Notes: generated by a model from the sequence alone, not told the origin. Shown: positions 55,012-64,000, counted from the first letter of the stretch. The stretch is DNA of 64,000 nt from Variovorax sp. RA8 (GCF_901827175.1 NZ_LR594662.1:4092001-4156000), one strand, 5' to 3'. Numbers and translations are program-made.

Positions 55012-55599
55012 ATGCATCCGGCCCCTCCCCTCGCGGCGCAATCCGACCGCCCGCGTCCCAGTTCCGTCCGCGACCTGTTTGTTTCCTTCACCTGGCTGGC
55101 GCTGCAGGGCTTCGGCGGCGTGCTCGCCATCGTGCAGCGCGAGATGGTCGAGAAGAAGCGCTGGCTGACGGCCGGCGAGTTCCTCGAGGACTGGGCGGTG
55201 GCCCAGGTGCTGCCCGGCCCGAACGTGATCAATCTCGCCCTGATGATCGGCGACCGCCATTTCGGACTGCGCGGCGCGATCGCCGCCGTGGCCGGCATGC
55301 TGACCGTGCCGCTCGGCGTGATCCTGGCGCTGGCGCTGCTGTACGCGCACTACGCCGGGAACCCGCAGGTTGCCGGCGCACTGCGCGGCATGGGGGCGGT
55401 GGCCGGCGGGCTCATCGCGGCCACCGGCATCAAGTTGATCCCCGCACTGCGACGCCATCCGCTGGGCTTCGGCGTCTGCCTGGCCATCGTGGCACTGGTC
55501 TTCGGCGCGATCGCCCTCGTGCGCATTCCGCTGGGCTGGGTGCTGCTGGTCGTCGGCGGCGCTGCGTGCGTGTGGACCTGGAGAAGAATAAAAACATGA
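55012..55599 (+). CDS. Chromate transporter half (ChrA N-terminal type)
   Basis: A 195-aa protein with about six hydrophobic segments and one CHR domain. FTWLALQGFGGVLAIVQREM near 26 and the VLPGPNVINLALMIG motif near 65 define the short-chain ChrA family. Short-chain chromate transporters work as pairs. The stop TGA overlaps the ATG of the second half by 4 bp. Confidence 0.9.
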   Translation: MHPAPPLAAQSDRPRPSSVRDLFVSFTWLALQGFGGVLAIVQREMVEKKRWLTAGEFLEDWAVAQVLPGPNVINLALMIGDRHFGLRGAIAAVAGMLTVPLGVILALALLYAHYAGNPQVAGALRGMGAVAGGLIAATGIKLIPALRRHPLGFGVCLAIVALVFGAIALVRIPLGWVLLVVGGAACVWTWRRIKT

Positions 55600-56195
55600 C
55601 CATCGTGTTGCACTGGCACGACTGGCTTGGCTTGTTCGGCCAATACCTGATGCTGTCGATGCTGTCGATCAGCGGTGCCATCACGACCGTGCCCGACATG
55701 CACCGCTACCTGGTCGACCGACACGGCTGGCTGACGGACGCGCAGTTCAGCTCTTCGGTCGCGATCGCGCAGGCGGCACCCGGCCCCAACGTGCTCTTCG
55801 TCGCGCTGATGGGATGGAACGTCGGCATCAACGCGGGTGGCGGCATCGGCGCCGGCCCGCAGGCGTGGGCGCTGGGCCTGCTCGGCCTGGCCGTCACCAT
55901 GGTCGGCATCATGCTGCCGAGCACTACCCTGACCTATGTCGCGACACGCTGGGGCCATCGCAACCGCGAGCGGCGCGAGGTGCGCGCCTTCAAGCAAGGC
56001 ATGGCGCCCGTGGTCGTGGGCCTGCTGGTCGCCACCGGCTGGGTGCTGGCGGCCGGTAACCATGCCGGCAACGTGCCTGCCTGGCACCTCTGGCTGCTGT
56101 CCGGCGTGGTGACCTTTATCGTCTGGCGCACCCGCATCCACCTGCTGTGGCTGCTGGGCGCCGGTGCCCTGCTGGGCGCCTTCGGCTTCGTCTGA
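55596..56195 (+). CDS. Chromate transporter half (ChrA C-terminal type)
   Basis: The second 199-aa CHR protein. LFGQYLMLSMLSISGAITTV near 15 and AAPGPNVLFVALMGWNVG near 58 match the family. Together with the upstream half, it makes a two-subunit chromate or sulfate-type anion exporter. The two are overlapping and must be co-translated. The aldo/keto reductase gene follows after 19 bp. Confidence 0.9.
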   Translation: MTIVLHWHDWLGLFGQYLMLSMLSISGAITTVPDMHRYLVDRHGWLTDAQFSSSVAIAQAAPGPNVLFVALMGWNVGINAGGGIGAGPQAWALGLLGLAVTMVGIMLPSTTLTYVATRWGHRNRERREVRAFKQGMAPVVVGLLVATGWVLAAGNHAGNVPAWHLWLLSGVVTFIVWRTRIHLLWLLGAGALLGAFGFV

Positions 56196-56214
56196 CCTTC
56201 CCGGGAAAGCATTC

Positions 56215-57183
56215 ATGCAACTTCGCCCCCTCGGCCGTTCCGGCCTCCAGGTCTCGCCGCTGGCCTTCGGCGGCAACGTCTTCGGCTGGACGGTGGACGA
56301 GAAGCTCTCGTTCCGCCTGCTCGACGCCTGGCTCGATGCCGGCTTCAACTTCGTGGATACCGCCGACGTCTACTCCAGCTGGGTGCCCGGCCACAGCGGC
56401 GGCGAGTCGGAGACGATCATCGGCAGATGGCTGCGGCAAAGCGGCAAGCGCAACCAGTTGGTGCTGGCGACCAAGGTCGGCAAGCCCATGGGCGAGGAGA
56501 AGAAGGGCCTGTCGCCGGCCTACATCCGCCAGGCCGTGGACGCCTCGCTCAGGCGCCTACAGACCGACCACATCGACCTCTACCAGTCGCACGATGACGA
56601 CGCCGACACGCCGCTGGCCGACACGCTCGGCGCCTTCGCCGAGCTGATCAAGGCCGGCAAGGTGCGCGCCATCGGCGCCTCGAACTACAGCGCGCCGCGG
56701 CTGGCCGAGGCGCTGGACGTGGCCGAGCGCCAGGGGCTGCCGCGCTACGAGAGCCTGCAGCCGCTCTACAACCTGTACGACCGCGCGGTGTTCGAGGAGG
56801 CGCTGGAGCCGCTGTGCCTCGAGCGCGGCGTGGGCGTGATCAACTTCTATGCGCTGGCGGCAGGCTTCCTGACGGGCAAGTACCGCAGCGAAGCCGACGC
56901 CGCCAAGAGCGCGCGCGGCGCCAGCACGACGAAGAAGTACCTGAACCCGCGCGGCCTGCGCATCCTGGCGGCGCTCGACGAGGTGGCCAGGCCGCGCGGC
57001 GCGACGCCCGGACAGGTGGCGATCGCCTGGCAGATCGCGCGCCGCTCCATCACTGCGCCGATCGCCAGCGCCACATCGATTCCGCAGCTGCAGGAACTCG
57101 CAGCCGCTGCGCGGATGTCGCTCGACGCCGAGGCGATCGCGCTGCTCGATCGAGCCAGCGCCGAGGCCGTGCAGCCACGGTAG
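56215..57183 (+). CDS. Aldo/keto reductase
   Basis: An NADPH-dependent reductase of 322 aa with a TIM barrel. The catalytic tetrad is visible: Asp and Tyr in FVDTADVYSSW near 47-57, Lys in LATKVGKP near 85 and His in YQSHDDD near 125. The start MQLRPLGRSGLQVSPLAFGG is typical of the family. The C-terminal IASATSIPQLQELAAA near 290 forms the cofactor clamp. Substrate unknown. It may be read through from the chromate operon. Confidence 0.92.
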   Translation: MQLRPLGRSGLQVSPLAFGGNVFGWTVDEKLSFRLLDAWLDAGFNFVDTADVYSSWVPGHSGGESETIIGRWLRQSGKRNQLVLATKVGKPMGEEKKGLSPAYIRQAVDASLRRLQTDHIDLYQSHDDDADTPLADTLGAFAELIKAGKVRAIGASNYSAPRLAEALDVAERQGLPRYESLQPLYNLYDRAVFEEALEPLCLERGVGVINFYALAAGFLTGKYRSEADAAKSARGASTTKKYLNPRGLRILAALDEVARPRGATPGQVAIAWQIARRSITAPIASATSIPQLQELAAAARMSLDAEAIALLDRASAEAVQPR

Positions 57184-57278
57184 GTAGGTGCGCGCCGACA
57201 CGCGTTGGCGGCTGTTGCCCTTGCATCGCGTGCACCGCAGGCCGAGACTGTTTCAATCTCAATTCCGGGAAACAAGAC

Positions 57279-57449
57279 ATGTCTTTCGCGCTCTACATGA
57301 TCGGCTTCCTGCTCTTCCTGGCCGGCCTGGCCTGGGGTGCCTCCGTCATGGGCGTTCCGACGCTCTACATTGGCATCGGCGCCCTCATCCTGCTGGGCAT
57401 TGGCATCTTCAGTGCTGTCGGGCGTACGCGCAGCAAGGATCCTTCATAG
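57279..57449 (+). CDS. Small membrane protein, 56 aa
   Basis: A tiny protein with two hydrophobic helices, MSFALYMIGFLLFLAGLAWG and VPTLYIGIGALILLGIGIF, and a basic tail (VGRTRSKDPS). It has the look of small conserved inner-membrane proteins of unknown role. The start is ATG 57279. Confidence 0.65.
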   Translation: MSFALYMIGFLLFLAGLAWGASVMGVPTLYIGIGALILLGIGIFSAVGRTRSKDPS

Positions 57450-57497
57450 CGCTTCGTACCCGGCGCCGACAGCGCGCCAGGCGTGCGCAGGCGGCCT

Positions 57498-57540
57498 CTT
57501 GAAAACCGTGGCATCCGCTCCTACCTCCTCCCCCGGAAGC
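57498..57540 (+). promoter_or_regulatory. Possible heat-shock (sigma-32-like) promoter of the hsp20 pair
   Basis: CTTGAAA at 57498-57504 is a perfect sigma-32 -35 element. The -10 region about 13 bases on (CTCCTACC) only partly matches the CCCCAT consensus. It lies in the interval before the first hsp20 gene. Confidence 0.35.
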
Positions 57541-57593
57541 GCCGGAGGCGTCTCCGACGCTCCGTCTGGTTCAACCGTATGGAGGTTTTCGCC

Positions 57594-58034
57594 ATGTATC
57601 GATCCCTGTTTCCGCGCGACCTGTTCGCCGAGATGGATCGCCTGCAACGCGAAATGCAGCAGGCCTTCGATCTCTCTCCAAGCATCCGGGGCCTGGGCCG
57701 CGGCGGGTTCCCCGCCCTGAACGTCGGCGGCACGCCGCAGACGATCGAGATCTACGCCTTCGCCCCCGGCCTCGATCCGGCCAAGATCGACATCCAGCTC
57801 GACCGTGGCCTGCTGACCGTGTCCGGCGAGCGCCCGTCGGCGCTGCCGTCGTCGGAGGACTCGAAGTCCACCGTGCACATCAACGAGCGTTTCGCGGGCA
57901 GCTTCCGGCGCATGCTGACCCTGCCCGACGATGCCGACCCGGAAGCGATCAAGGCCGACTATCGCGACGGCGTCCTGCACGTCACCGTGCAGCGGCGTGC
58001 GTCCGCACAGCCACGCCGCATCACGATCCAATGA
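57594..58034 (+). CDS. Hsp20/alpha-crystallin small heat-shock protein
   Basis: An ATP-independent holdase chaperone of 146 aa. The alpha-crystallin domain spans about residues 40-145: IEIYAFAPGLDPAKIDIQLD near 50 and the closing DYRDGVLHVTV near 120. GGAGG seven to eight bases before ATG 57594 fixes the start (MYRSLFPRD); an in-frame ATG at 57579 lies before it. A second Hsp20 follows after 13 bp. Confidence 0.92.
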   Translation: MYRSLFPRDLFAEMDRLQREMQQAFDLSPSIRGLGRGGFPALNVGGTPQTIEIYAFAPGLDPAKIDIQLDRGLLTVSGERPSALPSSEDSKSTVHINERFAGSFRRMLTLPDDADPEAIKADYRDGVLHVTVQRRASAQPRRITIQ

Positions 58035-58047
58035 AAGGAGCAGCGAC

Positions 58048-58452
58048 ATGAACGACGTTGACACTGTCCGCCCGAACACTCCCTCCACCATCACCCGCAA
58101 GGACAGGCCGGGTTACGGCGAAGCGGCGCTGACGCCGCCCGTCGATGTGGTGGAGGACGCCACCGGCATCACGCTGTATGCCGACCTTCCCGGCGTTTCG
58201 AAGGAGAAGCTCCATCTGCAGGTGGAGTCCGATACGCTCACCATCGATGCAGAATCGGACCTGAGCGTGCCGAAGGACCTGCAGTCGAGCCACACGGAAG
58301 TCGGCCTTGCGCGCTTTCGCCGCGTCTTCACCTTGAGCAAGGAACTCGACACCGAGAAGGTTTCCGCCGAGCTGGCACGGGGTGTGCTGACCCTGCGCAT
58401 CCCCAAGGTGGCCCAGGCGCAGCCCCGGCGCATCGAGATCGCGGTGAACTGA
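58048..58452 (+). CDS. Second Hsp20/alpha-crystallin small heat-shock protein
   Basis: A 134-aa paralog of the preceding gene. VDVVEDATGITLYADLPGVS near residue 32, RFRRVFTLSKELDTEKVSAE near 90 and RGVLTLRIPKVAQAQPRRI near 110 are the Hsp20 landmarks. AAAGGAG precedes the ATG. The pair probably forms mixed oligomers, as many adjacent Hsp20 pairs do; that is inference. A perfect hairpin follows. Confidence 0.92.
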   Translation: MNDVDTVRPNTPSTITRKDRPGYGEAALTPPVDVVEDATGITLYADLPGVSKEKLHLQVESDTLTIDAESDLSVPKDLQSSHTEVGLARFRRVFTLSKELDTEKVSAELARGVLTLRIPKVAQAQPRRIEIAVN

Positions 58453-58467
58453 CCGGCGCCCGGTTTG

Positions 58468-58498
58468 CCCCTTCGGGCCGCACGGCCGCCCGAAGGGG
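58468..58498 (+). terminator. Hairpin after the hsp20 operon
   Basis: CCCCTTCGGGC (58468-58478) pairs perfectly over 11 bp with GCCCGAAGGGG (58488-58498) around a 9-base loop. No T-tract follows, so it may act with Rho or protect the 3' end. Confidence 0.6.
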
Positions 58499-58619
58499 TC
58501 CCCGTCCAAGGCGTTAAGCTGTTGCACGGACCGAAGCGGCCCGTGCGGGTTCTGCATGAGCCGGGGCAGGTGGCCGTGATCCGTGTCCAGAGAGAAAAAC
58601 CGAGCGAGGAATGTAGGCA

Positions 58620-58883
58620 ATGAACGATGACGGCGAGGTCAAGCGCTTCGTTTACGAGGCGTGGGAGGTCCGCGTGTGCCTGAACGCGGTGGCTGTCGAA
58701 GGGCAAGCCTCCGGCCACGCGGATCTGTGGCGCGATGGAGAGCACAAGTGCCGCGTTGCCTTGAGCGGCCATTTCGAGGACGCCGCACGCGCCTCCGATG
58801 CGCTGGAGCGCAAGGCCAAGGCCTGGGTGGACGACTGGAAGGCACGCGATCACTCGGGCGAGACGGGCTTCGCCAGCCTCTGA
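58620..58883 (+). CDS. Conserved hypothetical protein, 87 aa
   Basis: A small acidic soluble protein starting MNDDGEVKRFVYEAWEVRVC and ending DDWKARDHSGETGFASL. It is compact and Trp-containing, with a plausible alternating beta-alpha pattern, but no family is recognised. It ends next to rlmB on the other strand. Confidence 0.6.
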   Translation: MNDDGEVKRFVYEAWEVRVCLNAVAVEGQASGHADLWRDGEHKCRVALSGHFEDAARASDALERKAKAWVDDWKARDHSGETGFASL

Positions 58884-59633
58884 TCAGCCGGTGCTGCGTT
58901 GCCGCATAGCCTCATAGAGGCACACCCCGCTCGCCACGGAGACGTTGAGACTTTCCACCGCCCCGGCCATCGGAATGCGCACCAGTTCATCGCAGGTCTT
59001 GCGGGTGAGCTGGCGCATGCCCTCGCCCTCGGCGCCCAGCACCAGCGCGAGGGGCCGCCGGAGATCGCTCTGGTAGAGCGTTCCGGGCGCATCGTCGCTG
59101 GTGCCCACGCACCAGATGTTGCGCTCCTTCAGCTCGTTCAGCGTGCGTGCCAGGTTGGTCACCATGAAGTAGGGCACGGTCTCCGCGGCACCGCTCGCGA
59201 CCTTGGCCACGGTGGCGTTGATGCCCGCCGCATGGTCCTTGGGCGCGACCACCGCATGCACGCCGGCGCCGTCGGCCACGCGCAGGCAGGCGCCCAGGTT
59301 GTGCGGATCGGTGACGCCGTCGAGCACCAGCAGCAGCGGCATCGTGCCGGCGGCCTCGAGGTCTTCGAGCAGTTCATCGAGCGAACGCGTCTGGGCGATC
59401 GGCTGCACCCGCGCCGCGACGCCCTGGTGGCCATGACTGCCGCTGAGCTTGGCGAGGCGCAGTCCGTCGGCCTCGATCAGGCGCACGCCGGCCTCCTGCG
59501 CGCGGGTGACGAACTGGCGCATGCGGGCATCGCGCCGGCTGGCGTCGAACAGCACCTCGATCACCGATTGCGGCGCGGTCTTGATGCGCACGCCCACGGC
59601 ATGGAAGCCGAAGATCACTTTGGGGGAAGACAT
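58884..59633 (-). CDS. rlmB: 23S rRNA (guanosine-2251-2'-O)-methyltransferase RlmB
   Basis: A SPOUT-class rRNA methyltransferase of 249 aa. An N-terminal substrate-binding domain ([16 protein letters not shown] at the start) is followed by the knotted catalytic domain: [20 protein letters not shown] near residue 100, [18 protein letters not shown] near 195 and [18 protein letters not shown] near 220. These are the SpoU motifs. It is a single gene here. Confidence 0.95.
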   Translation of the reverse strand: MSSPKVIFGFHAVGVRIKTAPQSVIEVLFDASRRDARMRQFVTRAQEAGVRLIEADGLRLAKLSGSHGHQGVAARVQPIAQTRSLDELLEDLEAAGTMPLLLVLDGVTDPHNLGACLRVADGAGVHAVVAPKDHAAGINATVAKVASGAAETVPYFMVTNLARTLNELKERNIWCVGTSDDAPGTLYQSDLRRPLALVLGAEGEGMRQLTRKTCDELVRIPMAGAVESLNVSVASGVCLYEAMRQRSTG

Positions 59634-59669
59634 GGCGGGATTATCGAGCCCGCCCCGCGAGCGCCTTTT

Positions 59670-60368
<699 letters not shown>

Positions 60369-60384
60369 TGAAAAGGGTTTGCGC

Positions 60385-61041
60385 GTGGTGAATCGACGTC
60401 ACTTTATCTTGAGCGGCACCGTGGCCGGATTCGCGGGGTATTGGCCCTTGGCCCAGGCCCAGGTCGCCGCCTCCCGCAAGCCGTTGATCCTGGTCGTCGG
60501 CGACTCGCTGTCCGCCGAGTACGGCCTCAAGCGCGGCGAGGGCTGGGTGCCGCTGCTCGAGAGGCGGCTGGCCGAGCAGAAGATCGCGGCCACGGTCGTC
60601 AACGCCAGCATCAGCGGCGACACCACGGCCGGCGGCCGGGCGCGATTGGCGGGCCTGCTGTCACAGCACAAGCCGACGCACGTGGTGCTCGAGCTGGGCG
60701 GCAACGACGCGCTGCGGGGGCTGTCGCTCGCGGGCACCGAGGACAACCTCACGCAGATGACCAAGGCCGCACAGGCGGCCGGTGCCGAGGTGCTGATCGT
60801 CGGCATCCAGGTCCCGCCGAACTACGGCAGCGACTACACGCGGCGCTTCGAAGCGATCTTCGCCAAGGTGGCCAGCAGCACCAAGGCGGCGCTGGTGCCC
60901 TTCCTGCTCAAGGGCGTGGCCGACGGCCCCGAGGCGGCGACGCTGTTCCAGCCCGACCGCATCCATCCCACGGCCGCTGCCCAGCCGCGCATGCTGGACA
61001 ACGTATGGCCGGCGTTGCGCAAGCTCCTTGCGTCCAGGTAA
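60385..61041 (+). CDS. SGNH/GDSL arylesterase (TesA-like)
   Basis: An exported hydrolase of 218 aa. The SGNH blocks are ILVVGDSLSAEYGLK near 36 (Ser), GDTTAGGRAR near 78, LELGGNDALRGL near 105 (Asn) and DRIHPTAAAQPRM near 195 (Asp/His). The N-terminus NRRHFILSGTVAGFAGYWPL has a twin-arginine pair and resembles a Tat signal. The start is GTG 60385 with AAAGGG upstream; GTG 60388 and TTG 60379 are close alternatives. Divergent from the YbbA-like gene. Confidence 0.88.
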   Translation: MVNRRHFILSGTVAGFAGYWPLAQAQVAASRKPLILVVGDSLSAEYGLKRGEGWVPLLERRLAEQKIAATVVNASISGDTTAGGRARLAGLLSQHKPTHVVLELGGNDALRGLSLAGTEDNLTQMTKAAQAAGAEVLIVGIQVPPNYGSDYTRRFEAIFAKVASSTKAALVPFLLKGVADGPEAATLFQPDRIHPTAAAQPRMLDNVWPALRKLLASR

Positions 61042-61056
61042 GCAAGGGCAAGGCGC

Positions 61057-61096
61057 AAAAAAAGCCGCTGCAGGCCTCGCCTGCGGCGGCTTTTTT
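61057..61096. terminator. Strong intrinsic terminator after the esterase
   Basis: The stem AAAAAAGCCGC/GCGGCTTTTTT has an inner GCAGGC/GCCTGC helix and is flanked by A and T runs, so it could act in both directions. Confidence 0.85.
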
Positions 61097-61131
61097 CCAC
61101 TGATCGGGGTACCGAACCGTGTCGGAGCGGC

Positions 61132-61335
61132 TCAGCCGTCCTTGGTCGGCAGATCCGGCACGGTAGGCGGATCGCGTTCCAGCGAGGCGACGTCGGTCTC
61201 GGGGTCGCCCGGCGCGAGGCCTTCGCTGCTGGGGTTCAGCTTGCGAGCGGCTTTCTCACGCGCTTTTTCTTCCTTCTTCTTCTTCTTGGCCAACTCCTTC
61301 TGACGCTTCTCGTAGCCGTAGTTCGGTGTTGCCAC
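61132..61335 (-). CDS. Conserved lysine-rich hypothetical protein, 67 aa
   Basis: A short protein, MATPNYGYEKRQKELAKKKK, with a very basic first half and a Pro/Asp-rich tail (DPPTVPDLPTKDG). Small proteins of this type are frequent in Comamonadaceae; a nucleic acid-binding role would fit the charge, but nothing proves it. AAGGAG before the ATG (AGGAGTAC on the minus strand) supports the start. Confidence 0.7.
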   Translation of the reverse strand: MATPNYGYEKRQKELAKKKKKEEKAREKAARKLNPSSEGLAPGDPETDVASLERDPPTVPDLPTKDG

Positions 61336-61404
61336 GTGTACTCCTTCCTGAAAGGCAGTCCCGGTGACTGCGCGTTCCCCACTGTACGCGATAACCGGGC
61401 CGGT

Positions 61405-62598
61405 TCAGAGGGCCGCGAGGGCCTGCTCCAGATCGGCGCGCAGGTCCTCGGCGTCCTCCAGTCCCACCGAGAAGCGCACCAGCGTGCCCTTGTGCGGCCA
61501 GTGCGAAACGCCCGTGTCGCGCATCAGGCCGATGTCGTAGGGCACGACCAGGCTGATCGGTCCGCCCCAGGAATAGCCGAGCCGGAACAGCTTCAGGCTG
61601 TCGCAGAAGCGGTCGACCTGCGCGGCGCTGTAGCGGTCATCGAACACCACCGAGAACAGGCCGGCCGCCAGGTCGGTGGCGCCGCACAGCCGCAGCCAGT
61701 GGGCATGTCCCGGCGAGCCTTCGAGCGCGGGATGCAGCACTTGCGCGATCTCGGCGCGATCGGCCAGCCAGCGGGCCAGCTCGCGTGCGCTGCGGTCGTG
61801 TGCCTCGTAGCGCAGCGCGATGCTGGGCAGCGAGCGCAGCAGCGTTTCCACATCGCCGACGCCGATGCCGAAGCCCATGCGCATGTGGCTGAGCTTGAGG
61901 GCGCGGTGCAGCCGATCGTCGCGGGTGACGACGCTGCCCATCAGCACGTCGCCGCCGCCGCTCGGGTACTTGGTGAGCGCATGGATCGAGATGTCGACGC
62001 CCTGCCCGCTGCCGTTGAAGTCGAAGGGAGCGAAGGCAAGGCCTGCGCCCCAGGTGTTGTCCAGGGCCGTGAGCACGCCGCGGGCGCGGCAGGCCGCCGC
62101 CAGCGCCGGCAGGTCCGGAAACTCCATCGTGACCGAGCCGGCCGCCTCCATCCACACGAGGCGGGTGCGCTCCGAGAGCTTGGCCGCGAGATCGGCCGGG
62201 TTCATCGGGTCGTAGAGCCGGTGCGTGATGCCGAAATTGGCCAGCTCGCCGTTGCACAGCGCCTTGTTCGGCCCGTAGGCGTTGTCGGGGAGCAGCACCT
62301 CATCGCCGGTCTTCAGGAAGGCGAATGCCACCAGCGCGATTGCCGCCAGGCCGCTGGGTACCAACAGGCATTCTGTGCCGCCTTCCAGCGTGGCCAGCCG
62401 CTCCTCGAGGGTGAAGGTGGTGGGCGTGCCGTGCAGGCCGTAGGTGTAGCCGGCCTTGGTCTTCCAGTCGCGGGCGCGCATGGCCGCGACATCGGCGAAG
62501 AACACGGTCGACGCCTTGTAGACGCCGGGCTGCGGCGCGGCGAAATTCGCGGGGGGCTGGTAGGGATGGTGGATCAGTTCGGTGATGGGCTTGGGCAT
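61405..62598 (-). CDS. metC: Cystathionine beta-lyase
   Basis: A PLP enzyme of 397 aa that cleaves cystathionine to homocysteine in methionine synthesis. ALTKYPSGGGDVLMGSVV near residue 208 carries the PLP-binding Lys. YTYGLHGTPTTFTLEERLA near 51 holds the phosphate-binding Tyr/Arg region and NTWGAGLAFAPFDF near 180 the conserved Asp (LDNTW). Size and order fit the MetC branch rather than cystathionine gamma-synthase, judged by SIHALTKY. A single gene on the minus strand. Confidence 0.9.
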   Translation of the reverse strand: MPKPITELIHHPYQPPANFAAPQPGVYKASTVFFADVAAMRARDWKTKAGYTYGLHGTPTTFTLEERLATLEGGTECLLVPSGLAAIALVAFAFLKTGDEVLLPDNAYGPNKALCNGELANFGITHRLYDPMNPADLAAKLSERTRLVWMEAAGSVTMEFPDLPALAAACRARGVLTALDNTWGAGLAFAPFDFNGSGQGVDISIHALTKYPSGGGDVLMGSVVTRDDRLHRALKLSHMRMGFGIGVGDVETLLRSLPSIALRYEAHDRSARELARWLADRAEIAQVLHPALEGSPGHAHWLRLCGATDLAAGLFSVVFDDRYSAAQVDRFCDSLKLFRLGYSWGGPISLVVPYDIGLMRDTGVSHWPHKGTLVRFSVGLEDAEDLRADLEQALAAL

Positions 62599-62667
62599 GC
62601 CGCCATGCTAGTCGACGCCTGCCCGCTGGCGCCCGACAATGGCGCCTGCTGCTGACAGGAGGCCCCG

Positions 62668-63111
62668 ATGGCAATCCATGAACTCTTCGCCTACCTCTGC
62701 GTGAACGACAGCGCCAAGGCCATCGCCTGGTACGGCGAGGTCTTCGGCGCGACCGAAAAATTCAGGCTGACCGAGCCCAGCGGCCGCATCGGCCATGCCG
62801 AGCTCGACTTCGGCGACACCACGCTGATGCTGTGCGACGAATTTCCCGAGTACGGCATCCGCGGCCCCCGGAGCACCGGCGCGACCTCGGTGACGATCCA
62901 CCTGCATGTGGACGACGCCGACGCGGTGGTCGAGCGCGCGCTGAAAGCCGGCGCGGAGCTCGACATCGCGGTGCAAGATCAGTTCTACGGCGAGCGCTCA
63001 GGGTCCTTTCGAGACCCCTTCGGTCACCGCTGGAATATCGGCCACAGCATCGAGCAGCTGTCGACCGAGGAGATGCAGCGGCGCTATACCGAGCTGCTGA
63101 AGCAGCAGTAA
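62668..63111 (+). CDS. VOC-family (glyoxalase/PhnB-like) protein
   Basis: A 147-aa metal-binding protein of the vicinal oxygen chelate superfamily. AIAWYGEVFGATEKFRLTEP near residue 19, IGHAELDFGDTTLMLCDEFP near 42 and the closing RDPFGHRWNIGHSIEQL near 118 match PhnB-like members. A typical His/Glu metal set is visible (GHAE and GHRW). Substrate unknown. Confidence 0.88.
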   Translation: MAIHELFAYLCVNDSAKAIAWYGEVFGATEKFRLTEPSGRIGHAELDFGDTTLMLCDEFPEYGIRGPRSTGATSVTIHLHVDDADAVVERALKAGAELDIAVQDQFYGERSGSFRDPFGHRWNIGHSIEQLSTEEMQRRYTELLKQQ

Positions 63112-63124
63112 GGCGTTGGCGTCT

Positions 63125-63649
63125 TCAGACCGACCACTTCTCGATCAGCTTCTCCGCACCGAGCGAGTCGTAGCCCTCGAAGGGCTGGTGGATCCAGGGA
63201 TTGGTCGGCAAGTACTCGACCGAGTAATCGGGCGTGAAGGTCGACAGCGCCTTGGTCCAGATGACGGCGCTGCGCAGCTCGCTGATCGGCGCGTAGTTGC
63301 TCTTGAGCATCTCCACCACCGCATGCAGCGTGTGGCCGGAGTCGGCCAGGTCGTCCACCAGCAGCACGCGGCCGGCGATTTCGCCCTTGGGGGTGGTGAT
63401 GTAGCGCGCGATGTCCAGGTGGCCCTGGACCGTCCCGGCATCCGCCCGGTAGGAGCTGGTCGACATGATGGCCAGCGGCTTGTCGAAGATGCGCGACAGC
63501 ACGTCGCCCGGCCGCATGCCGCCGCGCGCCAGGCACAGGATGGTGTCGAACTGCCAGCCCGACTGGTGCACCTTGATCGCGAGCTTCTCGATCAGGTTGT
63601 GGTACTCGTCGTAGCTCACGTAAAGGTGTTTGCCGTCTTCAGTCAGCAT
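63125..63649 (-). CDS. Phosphoribosyltransferase
   Basis: A 174-aa protein with the PRPP-binding loop VLLVDDLADSGHTLHAVV near residue 95. YHNLIEKLAIKVHQSGWQFD near 17, LCLARGGMRPGDVLSRIFD near 39. The closest groups are xanthine/hypoxanthine-guanine-type transferases; which base it uses is not clear. It starts 32 bp downstream of the purA stop, so a purine salvage operon with purA is likely. Confidence 0.9.
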   Translation of the reverse strand: MLTEDGKHLYVSYDEYHNLIEKLAIKVHQSGWQFDTILCLARGGMRPGDVLSRIFDKPLAIMSTSSYRADAGTVQGHLDIARYITTPKGEIAGRVLLVDDLADSGHTLHAVVEMLKSNYAPISELRSAVIWTKALSTFTPDYSVEYLPTNPWIHQPFEGYDSLGAEKLIEKWSV

Positions 63650-63681
63650 GGGAAGCCATCTCCTCGGGGTGGGTCGTTCGT

Positions 63682-64000
63682 TCAATCTGCCAGGTAGGGG
63701 TGCCGCATCATGATCGTGTGATCGCGGTCCGGGCTGGTCGACACCATGTGGATCGGCACGCCGGTGACCTGCTCGATGCGCTGCAGATAGAGCCGCGCGT
63801 TGATCGGCAGCTTGTCGTATTGGGTGACGCCTACGGTGCTCTCGCTCCAGCCCTCGAGCTTCTCGTAGACCGGGGTGCAGCGCTCGATCTCGTCGGCGCC
63901 CAGCGGCAGGATGTCGGTGTACTCGCCGTCCAGCTCGTAACCGGTGCACAGCTGCAGCTCCTTCAGGCCGTCCAGCACGTCCAGCTTGGTGATGCACAGG
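63682..64000 (-). CDS. purA: Adenylosuccinate synthetase, C-terminal part (runs off the window)
   Basis: The last ~105 codons of the enzyme that joins IMP and aspartate in AMP synthesis. [20 protein letters not shown], then [20 protein letters not shown] and [12 protein letters not shown] are the typical C-terminal PurA motifs (the end SxxPDRxxTI binds nucleotide). The 5' end lies beyond base 64000. A phosphoribosyltransferase gene follows. Confidence 0.95.
   Translation of the reverse strand, partial: LCITKLDVLDGLKELQLCTGYELDGEYTDILPLGADEIERCTPVYEKLEGWSESTVGVTQYDKLPINARLYLQRIEQVTGVPIHMVSTSPDRDHTIMMRHPYLAD

Overview
The window is high-GC chromosomal DNA from a betaproteobacterium of the Burkholderiales, most likely a Comamonadaceae member close to Variovorax or Ramlibacter. 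This genus-level guess is an inference from gene content and codon style: dnaX next to the SRP RNA, trxA followed by rho, a zinc-free L31, a complete pst-pho locus, and many CoA-transferase, Bug-type and SDR genes. Coding density is high and no gap without a gene exceeds 300 bases. I see no CRISPR array, rRNA, intact insertion sequence or prophage.

Layout. 1-13.1 kb holds housekeeping genes: the start of dnaX, an astacin-like metalloprotease, the SRP RNA, a small unknown gene, an HI0933-type flavoprotein overlapping a giant AddB-AddA fusion, trxA, rho, a Gfo/Idh/MocA oxidoreductase and L31 type B. At 13.1-16.2 kb there is a GT39-like membrane protein followed by a MATE exporter. 16.2-28.2 kb is a phosphate island: pstSCAB-phoU-phoB-phoR on the minus strand, ppx divergent from pstS, then ppk-sixA and an OlsB-type acyltransferase. 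Four promoter regions in this island carry PhoB half-sites spaced 11 bp apart, so phosphate uptake, polyphosphate turnover and probably phosphorus-free ornithine-lipid synthesis look like one PhoB regulon.

28.3-35 kb holds a cNMP-domain/thioredoxin-reductase-like flavoprotein, a GST, tRNA-Pro and tRNA-Arg around two tiny genes, and a LysR-controlled acyl-CoA operon (MaoC-like, acyl-CoA dehydrogenase, CaiB). The CitE-type lyase gene that should end this operon survives only as an N-terminal frameshifted stub that stops exactly at the 3' end of tRNA-Arg, a likely scar of past recombination at the tRNA.

36-51 kb is accessory metabolism and stress: DUF421, DUF4010, a crotonase, DUF488, a DECR-type reductase, a short CoA-transferase, a Bug protein, two split-barrel proteins (one with GAF), a hemerythrin-like protein, a universal stress protein, a YgiQ-type radical SAM protein, and a MarR-GNAT fusion with a palindrome at its start. 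50.7-64 kb holds 3-hydroxybutyrate dehydrogenase, a patatin, a CHRD lipoprotein, DUF924, a BrkB-like protein, a split chromate transporter, an aldo/keto reductase, two Hsp20 proteins, rlmB, a divergent YbbA/TesA-like pair, metC, a VOC protein, a phosphoribosyltransferase and the 3' end of purA.

The observations I rate highest are the single-chain AddB-AddA fusion, the citE stub at tRNA-Arg, the wide PhoB regulon, and the split-barrel/GAF/hemerythrin cluster. Start codons were re-chosen in many genes because high GC extends open frames upstream.
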